DNA of 64,000 nucleotides from Wallemia ichthyophaga EXF-994. Its lineage: Eukaryota > Basidiomycota > Wallemiomycetes > Wallemiales > Wallemiaceae. The notes under the pieces are model-generated. The model made no database searches and was not told the DNA's origin. It saw only the letters and a program-made list of their open reading frames with translations. The position numbers and the translations under genes were made by a program. Positions 1 to 9,545 of the stretch are shown here, in pieces; position 1 is the stretch's first letter, and each line of letters begins with the position of its first letter. The stretch covers positions 186,001 through 250,000 of the forward strand of contig NW_008806287.1 in the NCBI RefSeq assembly GCF_000400465.1, in the 5' to 3' direction.

Positions 1-1844
1 AGACTCAGTCGGTCTTGTACGCTGTTGGCACTCGCTGTGAGTGCATGAGTGTGGCGACGCACATTCGATACTACCCCACCCAGATAGCGCAGTGTCTGGG
101 GCGTTATTGCGATCTCATCCCGCGTATGTCCCCCATCTAGTCCACGTGTTAAGTCGATAGGGTGGGCGGCATCGAGGTCGATGGGGTGGGCGGCGTCGAG
201 CAGACTACTGTAGTGCTTCAAGTGCTCTGAGGTATGATCCGCACCCTCAGCACCCTTCTTGTGCTCCTTCTCCTCCACCCCTTCCCCGCTAGTCTCCTCC
301 ACACGCAGCGACAAGGCCAGCGGGAGGAGCTGCAAGTTGGCAGTGAGAGCAAGGAGAAAATAACCTAAGAAAGCGTCGTTGACTATATCGAGCGCGACAA
401 CAGGGTTGCTTTGAGCGTTATCCCTCTCACCCGTCTGGACTACCTGGATGAGTTTCGAGTCGCGCGTTATACACTCAGTCTGGGCCAGCTCGTCGAGCCA
501 CGGCTTTAGCACGAGGGCATGCACGCCGCTGGCATGGCTGATGTAAACCGTGTCTTCGTACACTGGGTCGTGCTCGAGAGACGGGTATCCCACATCAGCA
601 CCGTTAACCAACTGGATGGTTTCGTAGGTGGACATAACAGGTGGTTGTGCCGCTAGTTCCTGCCGCGGGTTAGCTGTTAGGACCGAAAATTAAAAAAATT
701 AACCACTTACTGCTCGACTCGACCATCGCCCCTCGACGTTGTCGGTGGCTAGACAGACATCTACGCGGCCATTGGTGTAGACCACCACAAAGACGTCCAT
801 CGGGAGCTGACTGGGACGAATGGCGATGATATCGGACGCGTCAGCTTCCTCATCGTCGTCGCTGGGCGGGGGCTGAACGAGATAAGGGCCCTGGCGAAGA
901 ATAGATCCAGTAGCTCTAGGAGAGGAGCATTTGAAAGACGTAGCACTACCATCGAGGCTATGCATTTGCTTGGCCATGGCATTCAGCCAGCGCATCTGCT
1001 GGTTGAGACGGGCTTCAACGATGCCGTTGTCTTCGTGTGCAGGGTCGAGGAGCTTGGCCTCAGTGACGCCGCGGAGATTCTGTATGTAATTGATAGGGAC
1101 GAGAGCGTGGGTGGGGAGGAAGGGACACAGAGCGTACACGTCGCCGTTGCGCATGAGGGCGTACAGAGTCAGCGCGCCCCAGTCGGAGGAAGAGCAGCCG
1201 AGGTGGAAAGACACGCACTCGTCGTCGCGGTCGTCGTCGGCGGAGAAGCCTCGGGATCTGTGATTGGAGAGCGGGGTGGACAAAGAGCCGGGCATGGCGG
1301 AGTGCTGGGTGAAGGAGAGGGATTGCTGGGGCTCGTCCGAGTCGAGGGAGACGTCGTATTCGCGTAGGAGGGAATCGCGGGTGAGGACGAGGAGGGAGGC
1401 GGCGGAACAAGACCACGGGTGCCAATCGACGTTGGCAAGTTGGGAAGAGCCGGGGAGAGCGTGGTAGTACTGGCCAATGAGGATGGAGCGGGAATCTAAA
1501 GTGGGGGTGACGAGATTGGCGTATCCAGGGCGGGGGAGAACGATGACGAGGACTTGGTGGGTGCCTGAGACGGCGAGGAGCTTCTTGGTGTGGTTGAGGG
1601 CGAGCGAGTGGATATCGAAGTTGAGATTGGGGATTTGGAGTGTTTTGATGGGATTACTGGAATTACTACAGCCACCCTTCAGCTGGGCCATACTCACCAT
1701 CCTAATCACATTCTTCTCCGCCCAGATCAAATCGCTGTTCCGAACGACGAGTTTCTTGGTTTTGATTGAAGGTAAACCAGGCACACCATTGCTCCCGAGA
1801 TCTGCAACGGCTTCTGTGAGATTGCCCAGCCACGCTTCTGCCAT
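1..1844 (-). CDS. NUP82: Nucleoporin Nup82/Nup88 family (3' end outside window)
   Basis: Nuclear-pore protein of the cytoplasmic-face Nup82 subcomplex, which serves mRNA export in characterised fungi. The first exon (711-1844) encodes an N-terminal beta-propeller-like region with the VDWHPW and LLVLTRDSLLREYD motifs typical of fungal Nup82, then a disordered acidic stretch. An intron at 660-710 (GTAAGT donor, CAG acceptor) joins in phase 0 to a second open exon running from 659 to the window edge, so the C-terminal coiled coil is missing here. I chose the ATG at 1844 (MAEAW) over the one at 1901, because the latter would run into the divergent RMT2 start at 1878. Family assignment rests on recognised motifs, without alignment. 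Confidence 0.75.
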
Positions 1845-1877
1845 TTGATTTGTTGGTGTTGGACGTTGAAGAGAGAG

Positions 1878-3287
1878 ATGAGTGATGACGAGATATTCCA
1901 CAACGCGGGCATGGCGGTGTTACACTGCAGTGCCATTGAAGACACGGAAAGCCTCAAGCTACTCATCGATAAAGGCGCTCCCATCTTCTACCAGGACCCT
2001 TCTTCCGGCTACACCTCGTTGCACTTGGCAGCGGACAAACAATCACTGCGTTTGGTGCGCTATCTCCTAAGCCAGGGTGCCACTTGGAACGCCATCGACC
2101 ACGCTGGGTTTACCCCCGCAGATATCGCCCTCTCGTACGGCAACACCCCCATATACGAGGAGATAGTCGCTGAGGGCGTTAGAGCGGAGTTTATTCTCAA
2201 TCTCCTCGGCGAGAAGGCGGAGAATGGCGACAGCGGCGACGACGACGACGACAGCGGCGACAATGACGACTCCAACGACCCCGCCTCCAACCTCAACGCA
2301 TTCCTCTCCTCACAGCTCACCTACGAATACGACAGCGACGGCAACGAGCGCGTGGTTGACTCCGCCGGCGATCCCGTCATGATGGCCTGGGAGACGCCAA
2401 TCAGTGGGCACCTCTACCTACTCTGTGAGGAATGAATCTAACCTCAACGCCCAGTGAAGGCATCCGTGAGGGCGCTCTGTGATAACCACCCAGACACCCA
2501 AGACAGTCTGTCGATCCTCAATGTCGGTTTTGGTTTGGGTATTGTGAGTACGCAACTAGCGTAAACACCGCCCTGAGACATCACAGATCGACACAGAATT
2601 CCAGAAATACAGCCCAACTAACCACACCATCATCGAAGCTCATCCGCATGTTCTTCAGCATATGCGCGAGACTGGCTGGTATGACAAGCCCGGTGTCACC
2701 GTGTGTGAAGGGACATGGCAGGATCATGTGGATAGTATTGGCCAGTTTGATGTCATTTACGTGAGTTGACTGATTTACCTGCTAAAACTAGCACACTGAC
2801 ACAAGACCCAGTTCGATACATTCTCAGAACACTGTGAGGATAACCACCGTTCTTTATCGTGTCTTCTCCCCCACTAACGCCGCTCACTCCCCGCCAGACC
2901 GTGACTTGAAGGCCTTCTTCGAACATATCCCTGATCTCGTCGAGTCGCCCAACTCGCGCTTCTCCTTCTTCCACGGACTGGGTGCGACGAATGGTGTTTT
3001 CTGTGGGTGGTTATAAATAATAGATAAAGTGGCACAAGTACTCACTTTTAAACTTAACTCCCCCTCCAGACGACGTTTACACGCGTATAGCTGACATGCA
3101 CCTCGAACAAATAGGCTTGTCTGCGCAGTGGGAGGATGTACCTGTACCTGAGCTCTCCGCTGTGTGGAAGGGCGTTAGACGGTCGTATTGGAATCTGTGA
3201 GTGTTGTGTGTGTATGTTTGCTGTTCTCACAAAACAACACACAGCCCGGTATATAAACTACCTATAGCGAGAATGAACATATTTTAA
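1878..3287 (+). CDS. RMT2: Arginine N-methyltransferase 2 (Rmt2-type, ankyrin + methyltransferase)
   Basis: Methylates the delta nitrogen of arginine; the known yeast substrate is ribosomal protein Rpl12. Predicted exons are 1878-2424, 2455-2543, 2587-2760, 2812-2833, 2898-3002, 3070-3196 and 3245-3287, giving 368 codons in frame. The N-terminal third has ankyrin-like repeats ([33 protein letters not shown]). The methyltransferase part shows the SAM-binding LNVGFGLGI motif, [12 protein letters not shown], and the FDVIYFDTFSEHYRDL and FFHGLGATN blocks typical of Rmt2. The fourth exon is only 22 nt. The gene starts 33 bp from the NUP82 start, so the two probably share a bidirectional promoter. 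Confidence in identity is high, in exact splice sites moderate. Confidence 0.9.
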
Positions 3288-3372
3288 AACATAGAGATAC
3301 AACGAGCGAGACGGGAGGAAGAGGGAGAGAAGGAAAAAAGAAAACGTCAACCGTAATACGTTAGTTATTTGT

Positions 3373-3404
3373 CTTTGCTACTTTGCTACTTTGCTACTGT
3401 GCTA
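3373..3404. repeat. Short tandem octamer repeat
   Basis: Three perfect copies of CTTTGCTA followed by one imperfect copy lie in the convergent 3' interval between RMT2 (stop 3287) and the Zn2Cys6 gene (stop 3533). It is probably a simple microsatellite in the 3' UTR space. The rest of this interval shows no gene. Confidence 0.8.
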
Positions 3405-3532
3405 ATTTCTACTACTTTATACTTTATATTGATACGCGTGAGGGCTGTAGAAATACATAATCCATTGTAGCAGCGTACACTCTAGAGTACAGCTGTACAG
3501 CTACAGGTGAATCCATACATGCGATGGCACCA

Positions 3533-5865
3533 TCATAGCATCATCACGTCGATCTGTAGATCCCTTGCAACAGAGCGCCAGTCGTCGTTGGGGAGGTGAG
3601 CATCCTGGCGTTTCCAGCACTCGCTAACGATAGTTTCCGCGCATTCGAGGTCGGAGCAGTACCATTCGCGACACGAGCGGAATAGTTGGCGAACCCATTC
3701 TCGGTCGTGGCTGGTGAACATTTGTACACCGCTAATGATGATTGCCCAAATAAGCATAACTGCCATACCCATATCACGCGTCGCTTCGCTGCACAGTCCC
3801 AGTACAGCCCGCGCCGCGGCTTGTATATTAGCATCATGAATAGGTATGTCGAAGATTTCGCGCGAGAGGAAAATCATCAGTGTATGTCTGTAGATGAGGT
3901 CTCCGCACTGTTTGTGGGTGGAGTGTGTTAGCGTGTGTGCACACACTCAAACTCAAACTCAAACTCACCTCTACTCGTTGATGCCGCAGTACGAGAGACT
4001 GCTGGGCCATATTCTCGAGCTCACTGTACAGAGTGAAAGTCTTACTGCGTATGGTTTGCATCGTGGAGAGCATATCCGCTGGTAACACTTCCTGCAGTGT
4101 CGCCGCATCTTTATCGTCTATCGGTATGGGCATGTTCAGCTTGCGTCTTTGACTATGAAGGCGACATGACCGCGCTATTATATCCAGCATCTGCCTACTC
4201 ATTCCGTAACTGCGCTCGAAGCTGTTATGCGCATCGTCGCCGAAGTTTTCACTGTTTTGCATCTCAAACCACCACGCCGAGTGGGTCGTATCGCCTATAA
4301 GTTGGGGTGAGTCACCTGTAGTGAGACACGCAAACACTTCATGAGCGGTGAGTTCCTCGAGGAAAGTACGTCTAATAAGCAAAGATTTTTTGCTAAGGTC
4401 GTCAACGACATGGCGACGTTTGTGCAGACCAAGCATGACAGATGGACCACCAAGCTTATTAACTAACGCTAAAGCGACATTCATCGACTGCCGCCAATCC
4501 TGACTTGCACTGAGAACGTCATACTTTAACACAGCTATGAATGCTAGTAAGGACATGTCTATGTCTTGACTACTCGAGTCACTCATTAATGGCATCATCA
4601 CCTGCTTTAATGCCATGTTCTTTAGTTGATGCGATAGCTGAAGCTCTTGATATGCATCTAAGCCCTGTTTCTGACGTATGAAATGCATATGGGTCGCTGA
4701 GATTGCTAGTATCCCATACGTGATTGCGGATTGATTCGTATTCAGTACGAGCGGTATGGAAAGCGCTAGGAATGGATTCTTTGGCTCGTTTATCGCGCAA
4801 AGCAGCTTCTTCGACTGGCTGAGGAAATTATGTAGCAGTTGCTTTGATTGTGGGTTCGCGTTGATAATGTTGTTCGCGTAGACACCCTCACTCATGATTG
4901 GAGGTAGAGCAGTAGGTGAGGATGCTGTTGGTGGGGATGGTCTGCTATATATATACTCATTGTCTGGACTGGTGTCTTGATTGAGTATAGGGGAAGGTGG
5001 GGTGAAAAATGGCGTTGAAGAAAGGAATGATGCATATTCGTTGGTAAGTGGAGACGTAGGCGCCATCAAACCGTTGTTAAGCGAGTTGAAAGGGACAGAT
5101 ACAGTAGCCATCGAGTTCCCCAGTGGTGGATCCATATTGGGGGGAAGAATTCTTGACGACGAAGGGTCAAAGTATGAGGGTTGTGGGAGTGGGGGAGCGT
5201 CTGACGGCATCAAAGACATAGCAGGACCGTTTGGAGGGACAGGAGGAACAGGTAAAGGATTTGAATTCGAATTTGGATGTGGATTATGATTGTGATTATG
5301 ATTGGGTAGATTCATGTCACTTTCCAATTGAACATCGGGGGAAGAATCGATGAGCTGCGATAGGAGTTTTGGACCAAGCAGAGACTGTAGACGCTTGAGA
5401 GAGTGTATAGGGTTATTAAAAGGGTCATTGTAACTGTCGTCGTCATATGCACTAGGTTCAGGAAGAGTGGAAGAATCATGTGCGTCAGAATCGTATGAAG
5501 TTCTTTTACGTTTTCCAGAGGGAGCGTTAGGGTTTGGGTAAGTGCATTCTCTCCCAAGGCTTGTACATTTCAAGCAAACGGGAGCAGTCATGTCGCACTT
5601 AACCTTACGCTTACGGCAAGTGAGGCAACCAGCCCTTGAACGCTTAAACTTAGGACGTTGATTACCATTCGGATTCCTATCAGATTGAGTGATGATATCT
5701 AAGCGAAAGATTAGAATCTGGGCATAGTGGGACTAAGCGAGGCGACGTACCGCTTAGACGAGGAAGAGAGTCTTGGATGGCAGGGTGGCCGGAGCCGATG
5801 ACGTTAATTAAATTCTGGACAGAATGTGCAGTGGCTTGACCATTTGAAGAAGCCATTGGAGCCAT
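3533..5865 (-). CDS. Zn2Cys6 fungal-type transcription factor
   Basis: Fungal binuclear zinc cluster regulator. Exons are 5751-5865, 3969-5698 and 3533-3907 (739 residues, in frame). The first intron uses GTACGT and the second GTGAGT. After about 60 residues comes a basic stretch and the Cys6 motif C-x2-C-x6-C-x6-C-x2-C-x6-C, starting GCLTCRKRKVKC and ending REC. A linker rich in Asn, Pro and His (NHNHNHNPHPNSN) precedes a helical C-terminal half resembling the fungal-specific transcription factor domain (for example the YGILAISATHMHF segment). Start chosen at ATG 5865, because the frame further upstream opens only with a TTG. No target or pathway can be named; neighbours are unrelated. Confidence 0.85.
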
Positions 5866-6041
5866 GAGGAATGGAGGCAAAGAGTAGCGTCGGGGATCTG
5901 AGGAGTGAAAATGTGGGTGAAAAAGGGATCAAATGGGCGAGGTACATGTAAATACACCCGAAAACTCTAAACTCCGGTGTAAAATATAGAAAATAGGGGA
6001 AAAGGGCAAGTCCGAGGTGAAGAGATTGAACAGATACGCTC

Positions 6042-6483
6042 ATGTCCTCGGATAAATCGGAGTACTGGATAGATAAGGTAGAAACGTGTGGACTTGAAGG
6101 GGTTGAGCTGTTTGAGTACAGGAGAAAGCTGTGGACACAGCCAACAAAAACAACTCAAGGACATTTGATCGAGAGGGAGAAAACGCCATCGATTGTAAAG
6201 TTAATACAGTTGATCGATAACGCAAAGGATAAGGAGAATTATACAGATATTTGGGATAAAGGTATTTCCAGGATTTATGAGAATTTGGTACAAGGAAACA
6301 GGTTACTTCAGCCGCTGCCACTGGAGATAATAGTGAGTGAGATAAGCAATAGAAATATAAATATTAAATGTAAACAAGGTTCAAGTGATTTGTAGAGCAG
6401 CCTGGGTTGAGTTGGGAATTTGGCCTGTTGAGTATGTTAAAACGCCAGATCCAGCACCAATTGTACCAAGAGCATTCATGTAG
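6042..6483 (+). CDS. Small Gag1-like clamp domain (DUF4050-type) protein
   Basis: Two exons, 6042-6332 and 6379-6483 (131 residues), separated by a 46-nt GTGAGT...CAAG intron. The protein carries EYRRKLWTQPT near residue 30. Across the splice junction it carries PLPLEIIVQVI followed by RAAWVELGIWPV. This pattern (an RR-LWT start and a V-AAWV-DGTWP-like end) resembles the Gag1-like clamp domain known from fission yeast Gag1, a ubiquitin-ligase adaptor. I recognise the family from motif shape only. Its stop codon is two bases from the stop of the convergent LSM3 gene, so the two transcripts must overlap in their 3' ends. Confidence 0.6.
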
Positions 6484-6485
6484 TT

Positions 6486-6872
6486 TTAGATTGGCGATAT
6501 CTGTAGTATTGTTAGAATATTCAAATATCCCAAGTATCCCAAGTATCCCCAAATATCCCAACAAACTCACCAAAATAACACCATCACCTCTAACATACAA
6601 GATATCCATATTTCTACTAACTACTCTAGCTGATGGCTGTAAAGAGCTGCTATCGACATCCACAACGGTTATAAATTCTTCAACTTTGCCTAGAATCAGA
6701 TTCATATGTGAATCGTATGCCTGGGTTTGTTACTACGAATATATCCAACGCTAAGCACCAAACACACGTGTAGAATACCCAATAACTCCCTATCACCTCT
6801 AAGCTTTACCTTTATTTGTTCATTCAAACTCAATCGAACTAAATCCAATGGTTCTTTGATTGCTTCTGTCAT
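6486..6872 (-). CDS. LSM3: U6 snRNA-associated Sm-like protein LSm3
   Basis: Subunit of the LSm1-7 (mRNA decay) and LSm2-8 (U6 snRNP) rings. Exons are 6768-6872, 6571-6720 and 6486-6500, giving 89 residues, the normal length for the family. Sm1 shows the [12 protein letters not shown]-like pattern followed by [12 protein letters not shown] across the first splice junction, and Sm2 shows [11 protein letters not shown]. The last exon adds only four residues and the stop. The start at 6872 is 42 bp from the divergent U1-C start, so two splicing genes appear to share one short promoter region. The TTG-ATA-TCG junction at the last intron restores the usual GDGVILxSP ending, which supports the splice call. 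Confidence 0.92.
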
Positions 6873-6914
6873 CGGCGTTGATTTTATACAAGTGTTAAAG
6901 TGTACACAGTGAAG

Positions 6915-7433
6915 ATGACCAAACAGAAATTTTACTGCGATTACTGCGATGTGTTCTTAACACACAATTCAGCAGCAGGTTGTTATTCCATTTCTTCAAA
7001 TCGCCGCTAACATCTCTGTAAAGTAAGGAAAGCCCACAATTCAGGTAGAAATCATTTGATAAACGTAAAGGATTATTATGCGTGTGGGTTTTTATTGGCT
7101 TATTGTTCTATCACTCAAACTCCACATCTTCCAGCCCTAGGTCATGATAAAGCTCAATTCATTATAGACGAAATCTGTAGAATACACGAATCTGGTCTTG
7201 CTAGACCTCCTCCTGCTCTAAACAAGTTCCACGGTCCAGCTGGTTTATCGGCTCCACCAATGATGCGTCCACCAATGCCAGGTTTGTTGAGTTTATCGAG
7301 TAGTTGCTTTGCTTATTCATTCGTAGGCCCACCACCACCACCAGGCGTGAGACCAGCCTTCCCAATGCGTCCTCCATTCAGGCCACCACCACCACCTTCA
7401 TTTCGTCCACCACCACCACCAAGGCCCATGTAG
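6915..7433 (+). CDS. YHC1: U1 small nuclear ribonucleoprotein C (U1-C)
   Basis: U1 snRNP protein that contacts the U1:5' splice site duplex. Exons are 6915-6978, 7024-7083, 7135-7281 and 7327-7433 (125 residues). The N terminus has the diagnostic matrin-type C2H2 finger ([15 protein letters not shown], then [10 protein letters not shown]) and, across the second splice junction, DYYASLGHDKAQ. The tail is a proline-rich PPPPGVR / [11 protein letters not shown] region, normal for metazoan and basidiomycete U1-C. The first donor is GTTGTT, weaker than others in the window. Identity is very secure. Confidence 0.95.
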
Positions 7434-7488
7434 ATCAGTTATTCATGTATTTATTCTTCTTCTTGTTATCAACGTTCATCATAGACTC

Positions 7489-8229
7489 ATGAACACTGAT
7501 CAAATCGATAACATTCTTCGGTGGCTGGGAAGTGACGATAAGCAAACACTCAAACTAAATCCACTTTTATTCCTCCATAAAAACATCTTCTTCCTTCCTC
7601 CTAACCTCCTCAATTACTTCCACAGTGTAACAACTCCCAAGCAACGCACTAACATCCCAATCATAAAGAAGCGTCGCTTAAATTGGGCAAAATCACAGCA
7701 GCAGCAATCCAAAGATACTTTCACTACTCAAGCAGGGCGTTTCAGAGATCCTTCCAATTTCGAAGAAACTGTTCAACGCGATAGTCTGGGCAACCATCCC
7801 AGCTTCAAATATGCACACGACGCTGGTCTCAATGAATCGCAGTGGCTGTCAAACAATTCTATGATGTCAAAACACGCTAAACTCGGCAAACTTGCTGGTC
7901 TACTATCCGAGTATGAATCAGAGAGAGATAGCAGATCGTACACGCAGTCTAAAATTGCTGCTTTACGTAAAAATAATTCTGGATCACTCGGTAGATCTGT
8001 CTTTGATGGTGATGATGGTCATGTCGATCATCTCGGTGAGCTCACTGGGAAGGAGTCCTTCGAGAGACTCCTCCTCGAGAATTGGATTGATGGCGTAGAT
8101 GATTTACTCGATTATAGCGTCGATTTCGACGATTCTTACGACTCTCTCTCTCTAAATAACCCCACTGAGCTCGATGAGGATTTACAGCAGTCAAAATACT
8201 TTGACGATAGCGATAGCGATTGCAATTGA
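7489..8229 (+). CDS. CCDC97-like protein (SF3b-associated family)
   Basis: A single uninterrupted 246-residue frame. The N-terminal part reads ILRWLGS, HKNIFFLPPNLL, then TTPKQRTNIPIIKKRRLNW, matching the pattern of the N-terminal segment in fungal CCDC97 homologues. The acidic C terminus has FERLLLENWIDGVDDLLDYS, like the RF-L-G-D-xFDYS block that ends human CCDC97. The human protein is reported as an SF3b-associated factor, so this is plausibly a third splicing-related gene directly after LSM3 and U1-C. Assignment is by pattern only. The stop is 55 bp after the U1-C stop. Confidence 0.6.
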   Translation: MNTDQIDNILRWLGSDDKQTLKLNPLLFLHKNIFFLPPNLLNYFHSVTTPKQRTNIPIIKKRRLNWAKSQQQQSKDTFTTQAGRFRDPSNFEETVQRDSLGNHPSFKYAHDAGLNESQWLSNNSMMSKHAKLGKLAGLLSEYESERDSRSYTQSKIAALRKNNSGSLGRSVFDGDDGHVDHLGELTGKESFERLLLENWIDGVDDLLDYSVDFDDSYDSLSLNNPTELDEDLQQSKYFDDSDSDCN

Positions 8230-8341
8230 TGCTGTGCCACGCGTCGTATAAGTCATCACGCGTTTGTAACGCCAAATTAAAAATTAAATCTCTACAAACA
8301 TACTCACGCTTTCTTTGTATTAAATCACTCAAGCAGACGTA

Positions 8342-9502
8342 ATGGATGCTATATTAAAATGCAGCATAGATGGCATTAAGTGGACAAATTCAAATTCTAT
8401 GCAATTCCTCTGCCAGCAGACCCAATTGAATATAAAAAAAGCAGCAGATTCAATCTTAAGTGGTAAAGTTGTTGGATTTCCAACAGAGACTGTGTATGGA
8501 CTAGGTGCTAATGCCTTCAATGAGCAAGCTGTGAGGTCTATTTTCAAAGCCAAAGGTAGACCAAATGACAATCCCTTGATAGTACATGTTTCGTCGTTGA
8601 ATATGTTTAACAGTTATTTCAATCAGAAACTACCTCGTACTTATGAGCTCCTAATAAATGAATTCTGGCCTGGTCCTCTCACTATCCTGATAAAAAGTCC
8701 AAGTCAAATACCTGCAGAGACAACTGCCAACTTGAACACGGTCGGTGTTAGAATCCCTTATCATCCAATCGCTAGAGCTTTGATTGAATGTAGCGGTGTA
8801 CCTTTAGCAGCCCCTTCTGCGAATAGCTCTGGTAAACCATCAACTACGACTGCTTTACACGTTTATGAAGATATTTTTCAGAGAAAAGAAGCACGCGAAG
8901 TGATGGATTATATTATAGACGGTGGTAGATCAGATATTGGATTAGAATCGACAGTTATAGATGGTATTACAGTCGATGGTAAAGTGAGAGTACTTCGACC
9001 AGGTGGTGTTACAGTAGAAGATTTAAAAAGAGTTGTTGGTGACGATAACGTTGTTTATGAAAAGATGGAGATCAAGACTGCAGATTTCAAACCAACAACG
9101 CCTGGTATGAAGTATAAGCATTACTCACCTAAAGCTAGAGTGTTATTGTTGATGAATGATAGTAATACCAACAAGTCAGACAAAATCAAAAAGCTAAAAG
9201 AGTTGATAGAAAGCTTAGATACAAATGACAAGATTGGAATGATGACGTTGGAAGATTCACTCATGACGAACGAGTTGATGAACATTAATAAGAGCAGCAA
9301 CAATTTAATCCCCTACTTTATCGGGCCTTCAAACAATCCCTCAATCGTCGCTTCAAATATATTCGCTGGTCTGCACAGTCTAGACAAGCACCAAGTGGAA
9401 TACATACTAGTTGAAGGAGTAGAAGAGCGTAATGAAGGTCTAGCAATAATGAATAGACTATATAAAGCAGCAGGTAACCTCGAGAATGTCATTTTGATTT
9501 AG
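8342..9502 (+). CDS. SUA5: Threonylcarbamoyl-AMP synthase (Sua5/YrdC)
   Basis: Makes threonylcarbamoyl-AMP from threonine, bicarbonate and ATP, the first step of t6A37 modification of ANN-decoding tRNAs. The 386-residue single-exon protein has the YrdC fold first: VGFPTETVYGLGANA, KGRPNDNPLIVHV, FWPGPLT, GVRIPYHP and APSANSSGKPSTT. Then comes GLESTVIDG with VLRPGGVT, and a Sua5 C-terminal domain introduced by PGMKYKHYSPKARV. All the usual YrdC motifs are present and the length matches fungal Sua5. It begins 112 bp after the CCDC97-like stop. Confidence 0.95.
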   Translation: MDAILKCSIDGIKWTNSNSMQFLCQQTQLNIKKAADSILSGKVVGFPTETVYGLGANAFNEQAVRSIFKAKGRPNDNPLIVHVSSLNMFNSYFNQKLPRTYELLINEFWPGPLTILIKSPSQIPAETTANLNTVGVRIPYHPIARALIECSGVPLAAPSANSSGKPSTTTALHVYEDIFQRKEAREVMDYIIDGGRSDIGLESTVIDGITVDGKVRVLRPGGVTVEDLKRVVGDDNVVYEKMEIKTADFKPTTPGMKYKHYSPKARVLLLMNDSNTNKSDKIKKLKELIESLDTNDKIGMMTLEDSLMTNELMNINKSSNNLIPYFIGPSNNPSIVASNIFAGLHSLDKHQVEYILVEGVEERNEGLAIMNRLYKAAGNLENVILI

Positions 9503-9545
9503 TTATAGACCTCTTGTACCCTAACATCCACTTGTACACACTTAA

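Noticed and set aside
1169-1477. Several long open frames antisense or out of frame within NUP82
   Set aside because: Low-complexity Ser/Thr/Arg/Pro translations typical of shadow frames in GC-rich coding sequence.
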